NCBI GenBank assembly: GCA_945872435.1
Contig: CAMBYP010000008.1
Coordinates: forward strand, 1-33,968
Length of the DNA: 33,968 nt
Direction: 5' to 3'
DNA from: an uncultured Mycoplasmatota bacterium
GTDB lineage: Bacteria > Bacillota_I > Bacilli_A > RF39 > UBA660
Shown here: piece by piece, positions 8,306 through 15,870 of the stretch
How positions within the stretch are numbered: the first letter of the stretch is position 1
Layout: each line of letters opens with the position of its first letter
Notes under the pieces: generated by a model
Seen by the model: only the letters and a program-made list of their open reading frames with translations
The model's database searches: none
Told to the model about the DNA's origin: nothing
Position numbers and translations under genes: made by a program

Positions 8306-8334
8306 AAGACATATTGAAAAAAATATAGTATAAT
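8306..8334 (+). promoter_or_regulatory. Promoter of the DHH phosphodiesterase-rplI-dnaB operon
   Basis: AAGACA (8306-8311), a 17-bp spacer, then TATAAT (8329-8334). GGTGAT is at 8343-8348 and the ATG at 8352, giving a predicted leader of about 11 nt. Confidence 0.6.
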
Positions 8335-8351
8335 GATATATAGGTGATTCC

Positions 8352-9326
8352 ATGGAAACAATGTTTAAAAAATTAACAACTTTAATTCGTGAAAGTGATA
8401 ATGTTATGATTATGGCACATCACGATATTGACATGGATGCTTTTGGTTCTTCCTTAGCACTATATGAAATTGTTAAAAGCTTTGATAAAAATGCATATGT
8501 TTTTTTAGAAAATTTAAAAGATAATATTGCTATTAATCACGCTTTAGAATGTTTAGAAAACTCTAAAATAAATATTTCATTTTTAGATGAAAAAAATTAT
8601 ATTGAAAAAAAGAAAAAAAATAGTTTATTAGTTATATTAGATGTTTATAAACAGGAAATGTTAGAATTTCCAGATGTAGTTACTGATTTTGATCATATTG
8701 TGGTAATTGATCATCATGTAAAAAACAATAAAATTCAATATCCTACTTTATTTGAATATATTTCACCTGATTTATCTAGTATTAATGAAATTATGGTAAA
8801 TTATTTAAAGTATTTAAACAAAACAGTAAATCCAGTGATAGCTACTATTATGTTAGCTGGAATAGAGATTGATACAAATCAATTTAATGTTAAAACAACT
8901 GATAAAACTTATGAAGCCGCAGCATTTTTAACTAAAATAGGGGCCAATCATATATTGAAGCAAGAATTATTAAAAGAAGATAGAAATAGTTATTTAAAAA
9001 GACAACATTTTGTTAAAAAAAGTTTTATGGTTAATAAAAATATGGCAATGTGTATTTTAGATGAAGAACATTATGAAAGAAAAGATTTAGCAGTTATTGC
9101 TGAAGAATTATTAAAATTTGATGATGTAGAAGCTTCTTTTGTAATTGGTAGATTGGATAAAGAAACAGTTTATATTAGTGCTAGATCAATTGGAAAAATA
9201 GATGTAGAACAATACATGAGAAAATTAGGTGGTGGTGGTCATACGACTGATGCTGCAGCTCGTTTTGAAAATCAAACCATTGCTGATGTAAAAAATAATT
9301 TATTAAACATTTTGAATGGAGAGTGA
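8352..9326 (+). CDS. GdpP-type DHH/DHHA1 phosphodiesterase lacking the membrane and sensory domains
   Basis: The 324 aa correspond only to the catalytic half of GdpP, the c-di-AMP phosphodiesterase. Metal-binding residues are visible: His23, Asp27 and Asp29 in the first DHH motif region (AHHDIDMDAFGS), Asp97, and D120-H121-H122. The DHHA1 domain carries GGGGHTTDAA near residue 294. B. subtilis GdpP has two membrane helices, a PAS-like domain and a degenerate GGDEF domain before this region; none is encoded here, and an upstream terminator and promoter rule out a lost 5' part. The position directly before rplI and dnaB is the conserved gdpP position, supporting orthology over NrnA. Stand-alone DHH enzymes elsewhere cleave pApA or c-di-AMP, so the substrate could be either. 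The TGA stop lies just before rplI. Confidence 0.85.
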   Translation: METMFKKLTTLIRESDNVMIMAHHDIDMDAFGSSLALYEIVKSFDKNAYVFLENLKDNIAINHALECLENSKINISFLDEKNYIEKKKKNSLLVILDVYKQEMLEFPDVVTDFDHIVVIDHHVKNNKIQYPTLFEYISPDLSSINEIMVNYLKYLNKTVNPVIATIMLAGIEIDTNQFNVKTTDKTYEAAAFLTKIGANHILKQELLKEDRNSYLKRQHFVKKSFMVNKNMAMCILDEEHYERKDLAVIAEELLKFDDVEASFVIGRLDKETVYISARSIGKIDVEQYMRKLGGGGHTTDAAARFENQTIADVKNNLLNILNGE

Positions 9327-9330
9327 AATT

Positions 9331-9768
9331 ATGAAAGTTATATTTATTAGAGATTTAAAGGGACAAGGAAAAAAAGGTGATATTAAAGAAGTCAAGGATG
9401 GATATGGCAATAACTTTTTAATTAAAAACGGTTATGCAGTACTAGCAAATTCTGGTAATATGACTAAATTAAAAAATGAAGAAGCACGTCGTGGAATTGA
9501 AGAAACATTAAAAGTACATGACATGGAAGATATAAAAAAAGAATTAGAGAAAAAAACATTTGAATTTAAAGCTAAAACTGGTAAAGAAGGAAAAATGTTT
9601 GGTCAAATTTCTGTGAAACAATTGAAAGAAGCTTTAGGTAAAGAAGGATATCAAATTGATAAAAAACAAATTCATTTAGATCATCCAATTCAATCTTTAG
9701 GAATTCATTTTGTGGAAATTGAATTACATAGAAAAGTACTTGCAAAAATGAGAGTACATGTAAAATAG
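9331..9768 (+). CDS. rplI: Ribosomal protein bL9
   Basis: bL9 has an N-terminal 23S-binding domain joined by a long helix to a C-terminal domain. The 145-aa protein begins MKVIFIRDLKGQGKKG and carries the signature continuing to about residue 40 (GYGNNFLIKNGYAV). A longer reading from 9316 adds five residues but overlaps the preceding stop. GGAGAG at 9318-9323, seven bases before ATG 9331, decides the start. It lies between the DHH phosphodiesterase and dnaB, the usual Bacilli order. Confidence 0.97.
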   Translation: MKVIFIRDLKGQGKKGDIKEVKDGYGNNFLIKNGYAVLANSGNMTKLKNEEARRGIEETLKVHDMEDIKKELEKKTFEFKAKTGKEGKMFGQISVKQLKEALGKEGYQIDKKQIHLDHPIQSLGIHFVEIELHRKVLAKMRVHVK

Positions 9769-9789
9769 ATTATTTCAGGGGGGAAGTTT

Positions 9790-11133
9790 ATGAAGGAAAG
9801 AGTCATTCCACATAATTTAGAAGCAGAACAATCCGTATTAGGTTCTATGTTTTTATCAAAATATGCTGCTCAAAAATGTGTAGAAAATTTGGAAAAAGAC
9901 TTATTTTATTCTGATAATCATAAAAAGATATTTGAAGTAATGAGTGATTTATTAGAAAAACAAATTCCAATTGATTTTACTACTGTTAGTGCGGAATTAG
10001 ATAAAAGAAAATGGTTAAAGCAAGTTGGAGATGTTGAATATTTAAGTGAACTTACTAATATTGTACCAAGTGCTGCAAATGTTGATAATTATATACAAAT
10101 AGTAGAAGAAAATGCAATACTAAGACGATTAATTGAAGAATCTACTGAAATAGCAAATGATTGTTTTGGTGCAACAGGAGATATTAGCGAATTACTTGAT
10201 AATGCAGAAAAGAAAATTTTAAATGTTGTAAAAACTAGAAAAGGTACAGAGTTTAGAAGTTTATCTGATGTATTAAATAAAACACAGCTAGATTTAGAAA
10301 AACTTTCAAAAAATAAGGGAGAAATCACAGGGATTGCAACTGGTTTTTATGACTTAGATAAAATTACATCTGGTTTCCATGAAAATGAGTTAATTATTTT
10401 AGCAGCTCGTCCAGCAATGGGAAAAACAGCGTTTGCTCTTAATTTAGCAATGAATATGGCAGATAATACGGATAAAGCAGTTGCTATTTTTAACTTGGAA
10501 ATGGGTGCTGAACAATTAGCTATGCGTATGATTGCAAGTGCTGGTCAAATTGATAGTAGAAAACTTCGTACTGGAAGATTAGAACATCAAGATTGGAAAC
10601 GAGTAAATGAAGCAATGAGTCGTTTAGCAAACAAGAATATTTTTATAGATGATACTCCAGGTTTATCTATTAGCGATATACGTGCTAAGTGTCGTAGATT
10701 ATCAGCAAGTGACTCTGGATTATCAGCAGTTATTATTGATTATTTACAGTTGATTAATGGTTCCAGTAAATATGCTGGTCAAAGACAACAAGAAGTTTCC
10801 GAAATTTCTCGTTCCTTAAAAACAATGGCAATGGAACTTAATATTCCAGTTATTGCTCTTGCACAACTTTCTCGTAGTGTGGAAAGTAGAGATGATAAAA
10901 GACCAATTTTAAGTGATTTAAGAGAATCTGGTTCTATTGAACAAGATGCTGATTTAGTTGCATTTTTGTATCGTGATGATTATTATAATAAAGAAAATGC
11001 AATTGATGAAAATACAAGCCGTAGTGAATTATTAATAAGAAAAAATCGTAGTGGTCCAACAGCAACAGTTGATTTGATTTTTAAATTACAGACTTCTACA
11101 TTTTTAAATTTTATTAATCGTGAGGAAAATTAA
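9790..11133 (+). CDS. dnaB: Replicative DNA helicase
   Basis: This is the hexameric 5'-3' helicase of the replication fork (named DnaC in B. subtilis). At 447 aa it is the expected length. The N-terminal domain (about 1-110) begins with the typical IPHNLEAEQSVLGSM. The RecA-like C-terminal ATPase domain has Walker A at 206-213 (ARPAMGKT, Lys212), the Walker B region ending IIDYLQL, and LAQLSRSVESR before a DLRESGSIEQDAD motif. No intein or insertion is seen. The start is preceded by a G-rich Shine-Dalgarno (AGGGGGGAAG). It is co-transcribed with rplI; the next gene starts 28 bases downstream. Confidence 0.97.
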   Translation: MKERVIPHNLEAEQSVLGSMFLSKYAAQKCVENLEKDLFYSDNHKKIFEVMSDLLEKQIPIDFTTVSAELDKRKWLKQVGDVEYLSELTNIVPSAANVDNYIQIVEENAILRRLIEESTEIANDCFGATGDISELLDNAEKKILNVVKTRKGTEFRSLSDVLNKTQLDLEKLSKNKGEITGIATGFYDLDKITSGFHENELIILAARPAMGKTAFALNLAMNMADNTDKAVAIFNLEMGAEQLAMRMIASAGQIDSRKLRTGRLEHQDWKRVNEAMSRLANKNIFIDDTPGLSISDIRAKCRRLSASDSGLSAVIIDYLQLINGSSKYAGQRQQEVSEISRSLKTMAMELNIPVIALAQLSRSVESRDDKRPILSDLRESGSIEQDADLVAFLYRDDYYNKENAIDENTSRSELLIRKNRSGPTATVDLIFKLQTSTFLNFINREEN

Positions 11134-11161
11134 TATTTATGAATAGAAAGGTATGTGATTT

Positions 11162-12610
11162 ATGAAAAAGTTTGGTATTTTAATTTTAATGATAATTTTA
11201 ATTAGTACTATTTTTGTATCTGGATTTCAGTCAAAAGGTGATGTAGAGCCAAATACTGTATATGAGGTATATTTAGACAATAAAATTATAGGAAGAGTAA
11301 AATCTAAAGACGCATTAGAAGATTATATTGATAAAAAAGGTGAAACATACAAAAAGAAATTAAATGTAAGTAAGATATATGCACCTAATGGTTTAGAAAT
11401 TAAGAAAGTAATCACATACGATAATAAAACTGAAAGTGTATCAACTATTTATGATAAAATTGCGAAAGAAAAACCGTTTACGATTAAAGGATATCGTTTA
11501 ACGATTCAAAATGGTGATAAAAAAACAAGAATATACGTAGATAAAAAATCAGTAGCCAAAGAAGCTCTGGAAAATACAGTGAAAACATTTGTTGGAACTG
11601 AAGGATATGAAGCATATATGAATGATACTCAAACAAAAGTGACTACAACTGGTTCATATATTAATAATATTTATATTAAAAATAATATGACAATGAGTGA
11701 TAGTTATATTCCTGTAACAGAAAAAATTTATACTGATTCAGCAGAATTATCACAGTATTTATTGTTTGGAAAGAATAATAATAAACGTGATTATACGGTA
11801 CAAGTTGGCGATACTATTAATCAAGTTGCTTTTAATAATCAAATTAGTGTAAACGAATTTTTAATATCAAATCCAGAATTTACTAGTGAGAAAAGTTTAT
11901 TATTTCCAGGTCAAACAGTTGTGATTGGTATGACTGATCCACAGATTCAGGTTGTAACTGTTGTAAATCAAACTTCAGATGTTGTTAATAATTATTCAAC
12001 GGAAGAACGATATGATTCCAATAAATTAGTAGGAGAAGATGAGGTAATTCAAGAAGGTGAAAATGGATTAGACAGAGTAAAACAAGAATTAACTTATGTA
12101 AATGGGGATGTTATTGCAACAGAAATTCAGTCTCGTGAAGAATTGAAACCGGCTATCAAGAAAATTGTAATAAAGGGTGATAAAGTAATTCCATCAGTAG
12201 GTTATGGAGCATGGTTCTGGCCAGTACCAAGTCATTATATTATTAGTCCAATGGGATATCGTATTGACCCAATTAGTGGTGCTCGTTCACTTCATACTGG
12301 AGCAGATATTGCAGAAAGTTGTGGGAAACCAATTTGGGCTGCTAATAATGGTGTTGTAACAGAAGCGGCATATCGTCCTGATTTAGGAAATGGAAATTAT
12401 GTTGCAATTAATCATAATAATGGTTATTACACTTTATATGCACATATGTCAAAATATATAGTACATGTAGGTCAAGTAGTTGCTAAAGGTCAATTAATTG
12501 GATATGTTGGAAAAACAGGACGAGCAACAGGATGTCATTTGCACTTTGAAGCATGGAGGAATGGAGCACCACGACGTGGTCAAGCATATAATGCTCTATT
12601 GTTATATTAA
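11162..12610 (+). CDS. Membrane-anchored M23 endopeptidase with LysM and G5 domains
   Basis: This is a predicted wall hydrolase that cuts peptide cross-links outside the membrane. The N-terminal hydrophobic segment (about 4-22) is a signal anchor or signal peptide. LysM (about 211-256, YTVQVGDTINQVA) binds glycan and a G5-like domain follows (about 265-345). The C-terminal M23 domain keeps all zinc ligands: His378-x-x-x-Asp382 and His459-Leu-His461. It should therefore be active, unlike the LytM domain of the SpoIIQ-like protein at 20307-20939. Its stop overlaps the walJ start by one base (TAATG). In B. subtilis the walRKHI genes occupy this position, so the hydrolase has direct linkage to walJ without the two-component genes. 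A housekeeping role in wall growth is inferred. Confidence 0.9.
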   Translation: MKKFGILILMIILISTIFVSGFQSKGDVEPNTVYEVYLDNKIIGRVKSKDALEDYIDKKGETYKKKLNVSKIYAPNGLEIKKVITYDNKTESVSTIYDKIAKEKPFTIKGYRLTIQNGDKKTRIYVDKKSVAKEALENTVKTFVGTEGYEAYMNDTQTKVTTTGSYINNIYIKNNMTMSDSYIPVTEKIYTDSAELSQYLLFGKNNNKRDYTVQVGDTINQVAFNNQISVNEFLISNPEFTSEKSLLFPGQTVVIGMTDPQIQVVTVVNQTSDVVNNYSTEERYDSNKLVGEDEVIQEGENGLDRVKQELTYVNGDVIATEIQSREELKPAIKKIVIKGDKVIPSVGYGAWFWPVPSHYIISPMGYRIDPISGARSLHTGADIAESCGKPIWAANNGVVTEAAYRPDLGNGNYVAINHNNGYYTLYAHMSKYIVHVGQVVAKGQLIGYVGKTGRATGCHLHFEAWRNGAPRRGQAYNALLLY

Positions 12611-13362
12611 TGAAAGTTAGTGTTTTAGCAAGTGGGAGTAAAGGAAATTGTACGTATCTTGAAACAAGTAATCATAAATTTTTAGTGGATTTAGGTACTA
12701 CTTCTTTATATGTAGAAAAAAAGTTAAAAGAATTAGATATAGATCCAAAATTAATTGAGGGAATTTTCTTAACTCATACGCACGTAGATCATATTGGTGG
12801 TCTACGTGTCTTTATCAAAAAATATCATCCTGAATTATATGTTAGCCAAACTATGTATGATGAATTAATAAAGACATATCCACAATTTTCTTATGTGATT
12901 ATTGATAAATATTTTGAAATAGATACATTTCATATTAAAATTTTTAAAACCAGTCATGATGTTGATGATTCTAATGGATACTTATTTGAAGAAAATGACT
13001 CATCCATTGTTTATATCACAGATACAGGTTACATAAATCAAAAGTATTTTCCTTTTTTAAAAAATAGAAATATGTATATTATGGAAAGTAATCACGATGT
13101 AAATTTGTTAATGAATGGAAATTATCCATATCATTTAAAACAACGTATTTTAGGAGATAAAGGTCATTTATCCAATGCTGATAGTAGTTATTATTTATCT
13201 AAATTAATTGGTGAGAATACATCAAAAATTATTTTAATTCATTTAAGCGAAGAAAATAATGATGAAAAGATTGCTTACGATACATGTATTAATAAAATTC
13301 CTTATCAAATTCCAGTTATTATTTCTCACCAAAAAGAACAAACGGAGTTGGTAGAAGTATGA
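12610..13362 (+). CDS. walJ: WalJ/YycJ family metallo-beta-lactamase-fold hydrolase
   Basis: WalJ (YycJ) is a metallo-beta-lactamase-fold protein, reported as a 5'-3' exonuclease in B. anthracis and linked to the WalRK operon elsewhere. At 250 aa it shows the N-terminal ASGSKGNCTYL segment typical of the family and the metal motif H56-x-H58-x-D60-H61. Downstream ligands are likely the His in SNHDVN and the His in a late ILIHLSEENN segment. Translation is coupled to the M23 gene (shared A of TAATG) and to rlmH (ATGA overlap). walR and walK are not in the window. Confidence 0.92.
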   Translation: MKVSVLASGSKGNCTYLETSNHKFLVDLGTTSLYVEKKLKELDIDPKLIEGIFLTHTHVDHIGGLRVFIKKYHPELYVSQTMYDELIKTYPQFSYVIIDKYFEIDTFHIKIFKTSHDVDDSNGYLFEENDSSIVYITDTGYINQKYFPFLKNRNMYIMESNHDVNLLMNGNYPYHLKQRILGDKGHLSNADSSYYLSKLIGENTSKIILIHLSEENNDEKIAYDTCINKIPYQIPVIISHQKEQTELVEV

Positions 13363-13814
13363 TTAAAATAATTTGTGTAGGAAAAATAAAAGAAAAATTT
13401 TATAGAGAGGCAGTCTTAGAGTTTCAAAAACGATTGTCAAAATATACAAAATTAGAAATTATTGAATTAAATGATATTACAACGAATCAAATAGAAGAAA
13501 ATAAAAAACGTGAAGCAATTAATATTCAAAAATATATTAATGAAAGGGATTATATTATTACTTTAGAGATTGAAGGACATCAACTTAGTAGTGAAGAATT
13601 AGCTCAAAAAATTGATTCTATTTATCAAACAAATTCTACAATTACATTCATTATTGGTGGTTCTTATGGATTAGATGATTCTATAAAAAAACAAAGTAAT
13701 TACTCCCTATCATTTAGTAAATTAACTTTTCCCCATCAATTATTTAGAATTATTTTATTAGAACAAATATATCGTTCATATAAAATTCTTCATCATGAAT
13801 CTTATCATAAATAA
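13359..13814 (+). CDS. rlmH: 23S rRNA pseudouridine-1915 N3-methyltransferase (SPOUT)
   Basis: RlmH methylates pseudouridine 1915 in helix 69 of 23S rRNA. The 151-aa length is slightly under the usual 155-159. The SAM-binding trefoil knot is visible in the C-terminal third: IGGSYGLDDS, then LSFSKLTFPHQLFRIILLEQ, and the family-typical end HHESYHK. In many relatives the tail reads GEPYHK or GNPYHK. It starts by a 4-base ATGA overlap with walJ, the same walJ-rlmH linkage as in B. subtilis. A hairpin follows 18 bases after the stop. Confidence 0.97.
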   Translation: MIKIICVGKIKEKFYREAVLEFQKRLSKYTKLEIIELNDITTNQIEENKKREAINIQKYINERDYIITLEIEGHQLSSEELAQKIDSIYQTNSTITFIIGGSYGLDDSIKKQSNYSLSFSKLTFPHQLFRIILLEQIYRSYKILHHESYHK

Positions 13815-13832
13815 TGAATAAAAAAATAAAAG

Positions 13833-13866
13833 TCGCTCACTATTACAATAGAAGGAGCGATTTTTT
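13833..13866 (+). promoter_or_regulatory. Terminator-like hairpin overlapping the spoIIR Shine-Dalgarno
   Basis: TCGCTC (13833-13838) pairs with GAGCGA (13855-13860), followed by six T residues that run straight into the spoIIR ATG (13867). The 3' arm covers the end of the GAAGGAG Shine-Dalgarno (13851-13857). It could terminate rlmH transcripts, mask the ribosome site, or both. No promoter fits between hairpin and start. Confidence 0.55.
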
Positions 13867-14394
13867 ATGAAACAATATGCTATAATTGGAATTATTTTAA
13901 CTTTATGTTTTCAAGCATTTACTTCTAATAACAATTTACTAATACCAGAAGAAGCAATTCGTTTGCGCGTACTTGCTAATTCTAATAGTAGTGAAGATAA
14001 AAAATTAAAAATGAAAGTCAGTGAAACAGTTCAAAAAAATTTATATCAACTTTTAAAAGATACAAAAGGAATAGAATCAGCTCGTAATAAAATAAACGAA
14101 AATTTGCCTTCTTTAAAACAACAAATATCTAATACTTTAAAATTAGAAAATAGTTCTATACCATTTCAATTAGACTATGGAATTCATTATTTTCCTCAAA
14201 AAGTATATAAAGGTGTAACTTATGAAGAGGGTGAATATGAATCACTACTAGTAACTTTAGGAAAAGGTGAAGGCGATAATTGGTGGTGTGTATTATTTCC
14301 ACCATTATGTATTATGGAAGCAGAAGAAACAGAAGTAAAGGAAGAAACAGAATATAAATTTTTTATTCAAGAACTGATTGAAAAATATTTATAA
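13867..14394 (+). CDS. spoIIR: Stage II sporulation protein R
   Basis: SpoIIR is made in the forespore and secreted into the intermembrane space, where it triggers SpoIIGA to process pro-sigma-E in the mother cell. The 175-aa protein has an N-terminal signal segment (about 1-20), the family motif IRLRVLANSNSSEDK near residues 34-48, and VTLGKGEGDNWWCVLFPPLC near 134-153, which is diagnostic. A charged Glu-rich tail follows. The ATG is preceded by GAAGGAG, partly within a hairpin. In B. subtilis spoIIR is sigma-F controlled; I could not pick out a convincing sigma-F promoter here, and one would have to lie upstream of the hairpin, within rlmH. Confidence 0.95.
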   Translation: MKQYAIIGIILTLCFQAFTSNNNLLIPEEAIRLRVLANSNSSEDKKLKMKVSETVQKNLYQLLKDTKGIESARNKINENLPSLKQQISNTLKLENSSIPFQLDYGIHYFPQKVYKGVTYEEGEYESLLVTLGKGEGDNWWCVLFPPLCIMEAEETEVKEETEYKFFIQELIEKYL

Positions 14395-14399
14395 TAAAA

Positions 14400-14436
14400 A
14401 TGCATAGGATGAATTAGGTGATTCTATGCATATTTT
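14400..14436 (+). promoter_or_regulatory. Hairpin enclosing the ytaF start codon
   Basis: ATGCATAG (14400-14407) pairs with CTATGCAT (14424-14431), then TATTTTTATT. The ytaF ATG (14426-14428) lies in the 3' arm and its AGGTG Shine-Dalgarno (14416-14420) in the loop. It resembles a weak spoIIR terminator that doubles as a structure over the ytaF start. Confidence 0.5.
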
Positions 14437-14956
14437 TATTGTTATAACCATCGCAATTAGTTTATCTATGGACGCTTTTTCATTATCATTATTATATGGA
14501 ACATTAAACTTAGAAAAAAAATTTATTTGGAAATTATCCTTAATTGTTAGTATATATCACTTTTTCATGCCAATTTTGGGACAATTATTTGGAAAAGTGA
14601 TTTTTTCTATTTTACCGATTAATCCTAACTTTATTGTGTCTATTATTTTATGTGTGATTGGAATACAAATGATTATTGAAAGTTTAAAAGAAGAAAAAGA
14701 AGTATCTGTTTTGAATTTATTAGAATTACTTGTTTTTGGTTTTGCTGTATCAATAGATAGTTTTTCGGTAGGAATTGGTTTATCTGCCATTTCTTCTCAT
14801 ATTATTTATTGCTCTAGTACTTTTGCACTATGTAGTGGTTTTTTTACTTATCTTGGCCTAAAATTAGGAAAAAAATTAAATACAATTTTTGGTTTATTAG
14901 CTCCAATTAGTGGTGGAATTGTTTTAATTATATTAGGAATTATATATGGACTATAA
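14426..14956 (+). CDS. ytaF: Sporulation membrane protein YtaF (MntP-like fold)
   Basis: A 176-aa polytopic protein with about six membrane helices. It belongs to the MntP/YtaF family, in which YtaF members occur in spore formers and are annotated as sporulation membrane proteins of unknown biochemical role. The first helix carries the family's SMDAFSLSLLYG (about residues 13-24). The second half repeats it as FAVSIDSFSVGIGLS (about 107-121), the internal pseudo-repeat expected for this fold, with an Asp in each copy. It follows spoIIR by 31 bases on the same strand, which fits a sporulation role. A manganese-exporter assignment is possible from fold alone but less likely in this context. Confidence 0.85.
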   Translation: MHIFIVITIAISLSMDAFSLSLLYGTLNLEKKFIWKLSLIVSIYHFFMPILGQLFGKVIFSILPINPNFIVSIILCVIGIQMIIESLKEEKEVSVLNLLELLVFGFAVSIDSFSVGIGLSAISSHIIYCSSTFALCSGFFTYLGLKLGKKLNTIFGLLAPISGGIVLIILGIIYGL

Positions 14957-14985
14957 TTGTTTTATAATTAAAAAATTGATATAAT
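14957..14985 (+). promoter_or_regulatory. Promoter of fba-murA
   Basis: TTGTTT (14957-14962), a 17-bp spacer ending in TGA, then TATAAT (14980-14985). GGGTGAT begins at 14991, at the predicted transcription start, so the leader is about 9-10 nt. Confidence 0.7.
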
Positions 14986-15000
14986 AATATGGGTGATAAT

Positions 15001-15852
15001 ATGTTAGAAAATACAAAAGTAATGTTAGAAACAGCAAAAAAAGAAGGATATGCTGTTCCACATTTCAATATTAATAATTTAGAATGGACAAGATTTATTT
15101 TAGAAGAATGTGAAAAAGAAAAAAGCCCGGTCATATTAGGAGTTAGTGAAGGTGCAAAAAAGTATATGATTGGTTTTCACACAGTAACTGAAATGGTAAA
15201 AGCTATGATTAAAGAATTAAACATTACTGTGCCAGTTGCTTTACATCTTGATCATGGAAGTAGTATCTTAGCATGTAAAGAAGCAATTGATGCAGGATTT
15301 ACATCTGTTATGATTGATGCTTCTAAATTTAGTTTGGAAGAAAATATAGCGATGACAAAAGAAGTAGTTCAATATGCACATGAAAGAAATGTAACAGTTG
15401 AAGCTGAAATAGGACATGTAGGTGGAGAAGAAGATGGCATTGCATCAGAACTTGCATATGCTAAAGTAGAGGATGCAGTATTATTGGCAAATTCAACAGG
15501 AATTGATACATTGGCACCTGCTTTAGGAAGTGTTCATGGAATTTATAAGGGTGAACCAAAATTAGATTTTGATAGAATGTTAAAAATAAAAGAATTAACA
15601 AATTTACCATTGGTACTTCATGGTGGTTCAGGAATTCCAGATGAATTAATTGAAAAAGGAGTAAATTGTGGAATTTGTAAATTAAATATTAATACTGATT
15701 TGCAAATTGTATGGGCAAAAGCAGTTAGAACATATTTAAATGAAAATGAAACAGTATATGATCCAAGAAAAATTATTAAAGCAGGTGAAAAAACTTTAAA
15801 AGAAAAAGTGAGTGAAAAAATACATTTGTTAAAAAGTAACAATCGTATATAA
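15001..15852 (+). CDS. fba: Class II fructose-bisphosphate aldolase
   Basis: This zinc aldolase interconverts fructose 1,6-bisphosphate with dihydroxyacetone phosphate and glyceraldehyde 3-phosphate in glycolysis and gluconeogenesis. The 283-aa protein has AVPHFNINN near the start and the H82-L-D84-H85 motif with the catalytic Asp and a zinc His. EIGHVGGEEDG and the phosphate-binding LHGGSGIP follow. A reading from 14989 would add four residues, but GGGTGAT at 14991-14997 is the Shine-Dalgarno and sets ATG 15001. Tagatose-bisphosphate aldolases (GatY/KbaY) are close relatives, but linkage to murA as in B. subtilis fbaA-murZ favours Fba. Confidence 0.93.
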   Translation: MLENTKVMLETAKKEGYAVPHFNINNLEWTRFILEECEKEKSPVILGVSEGAKKYMIGFHTVTEMVKAMIKELNITVPVALHLDHGSSILACKEAIDAGFTSVMIDASKFSLEENIAMTKEVVQYAHERNVTVEAEIGHVGGEEDGIASELAYAKVEDAVLLANSTGIDTLAPALGSVHGIYKGEPKLDFDRMLKIKELTNLPLVLHGGSGIPDELIEKGVNCGICKLNINTDLQIVWAKAVRTYLNENETVYDPRKIIKAGEKTLKEKVSEKIHLLKSNNRI

Positions 15853-15870
15853 AATATAGAGGTGTGGAAA

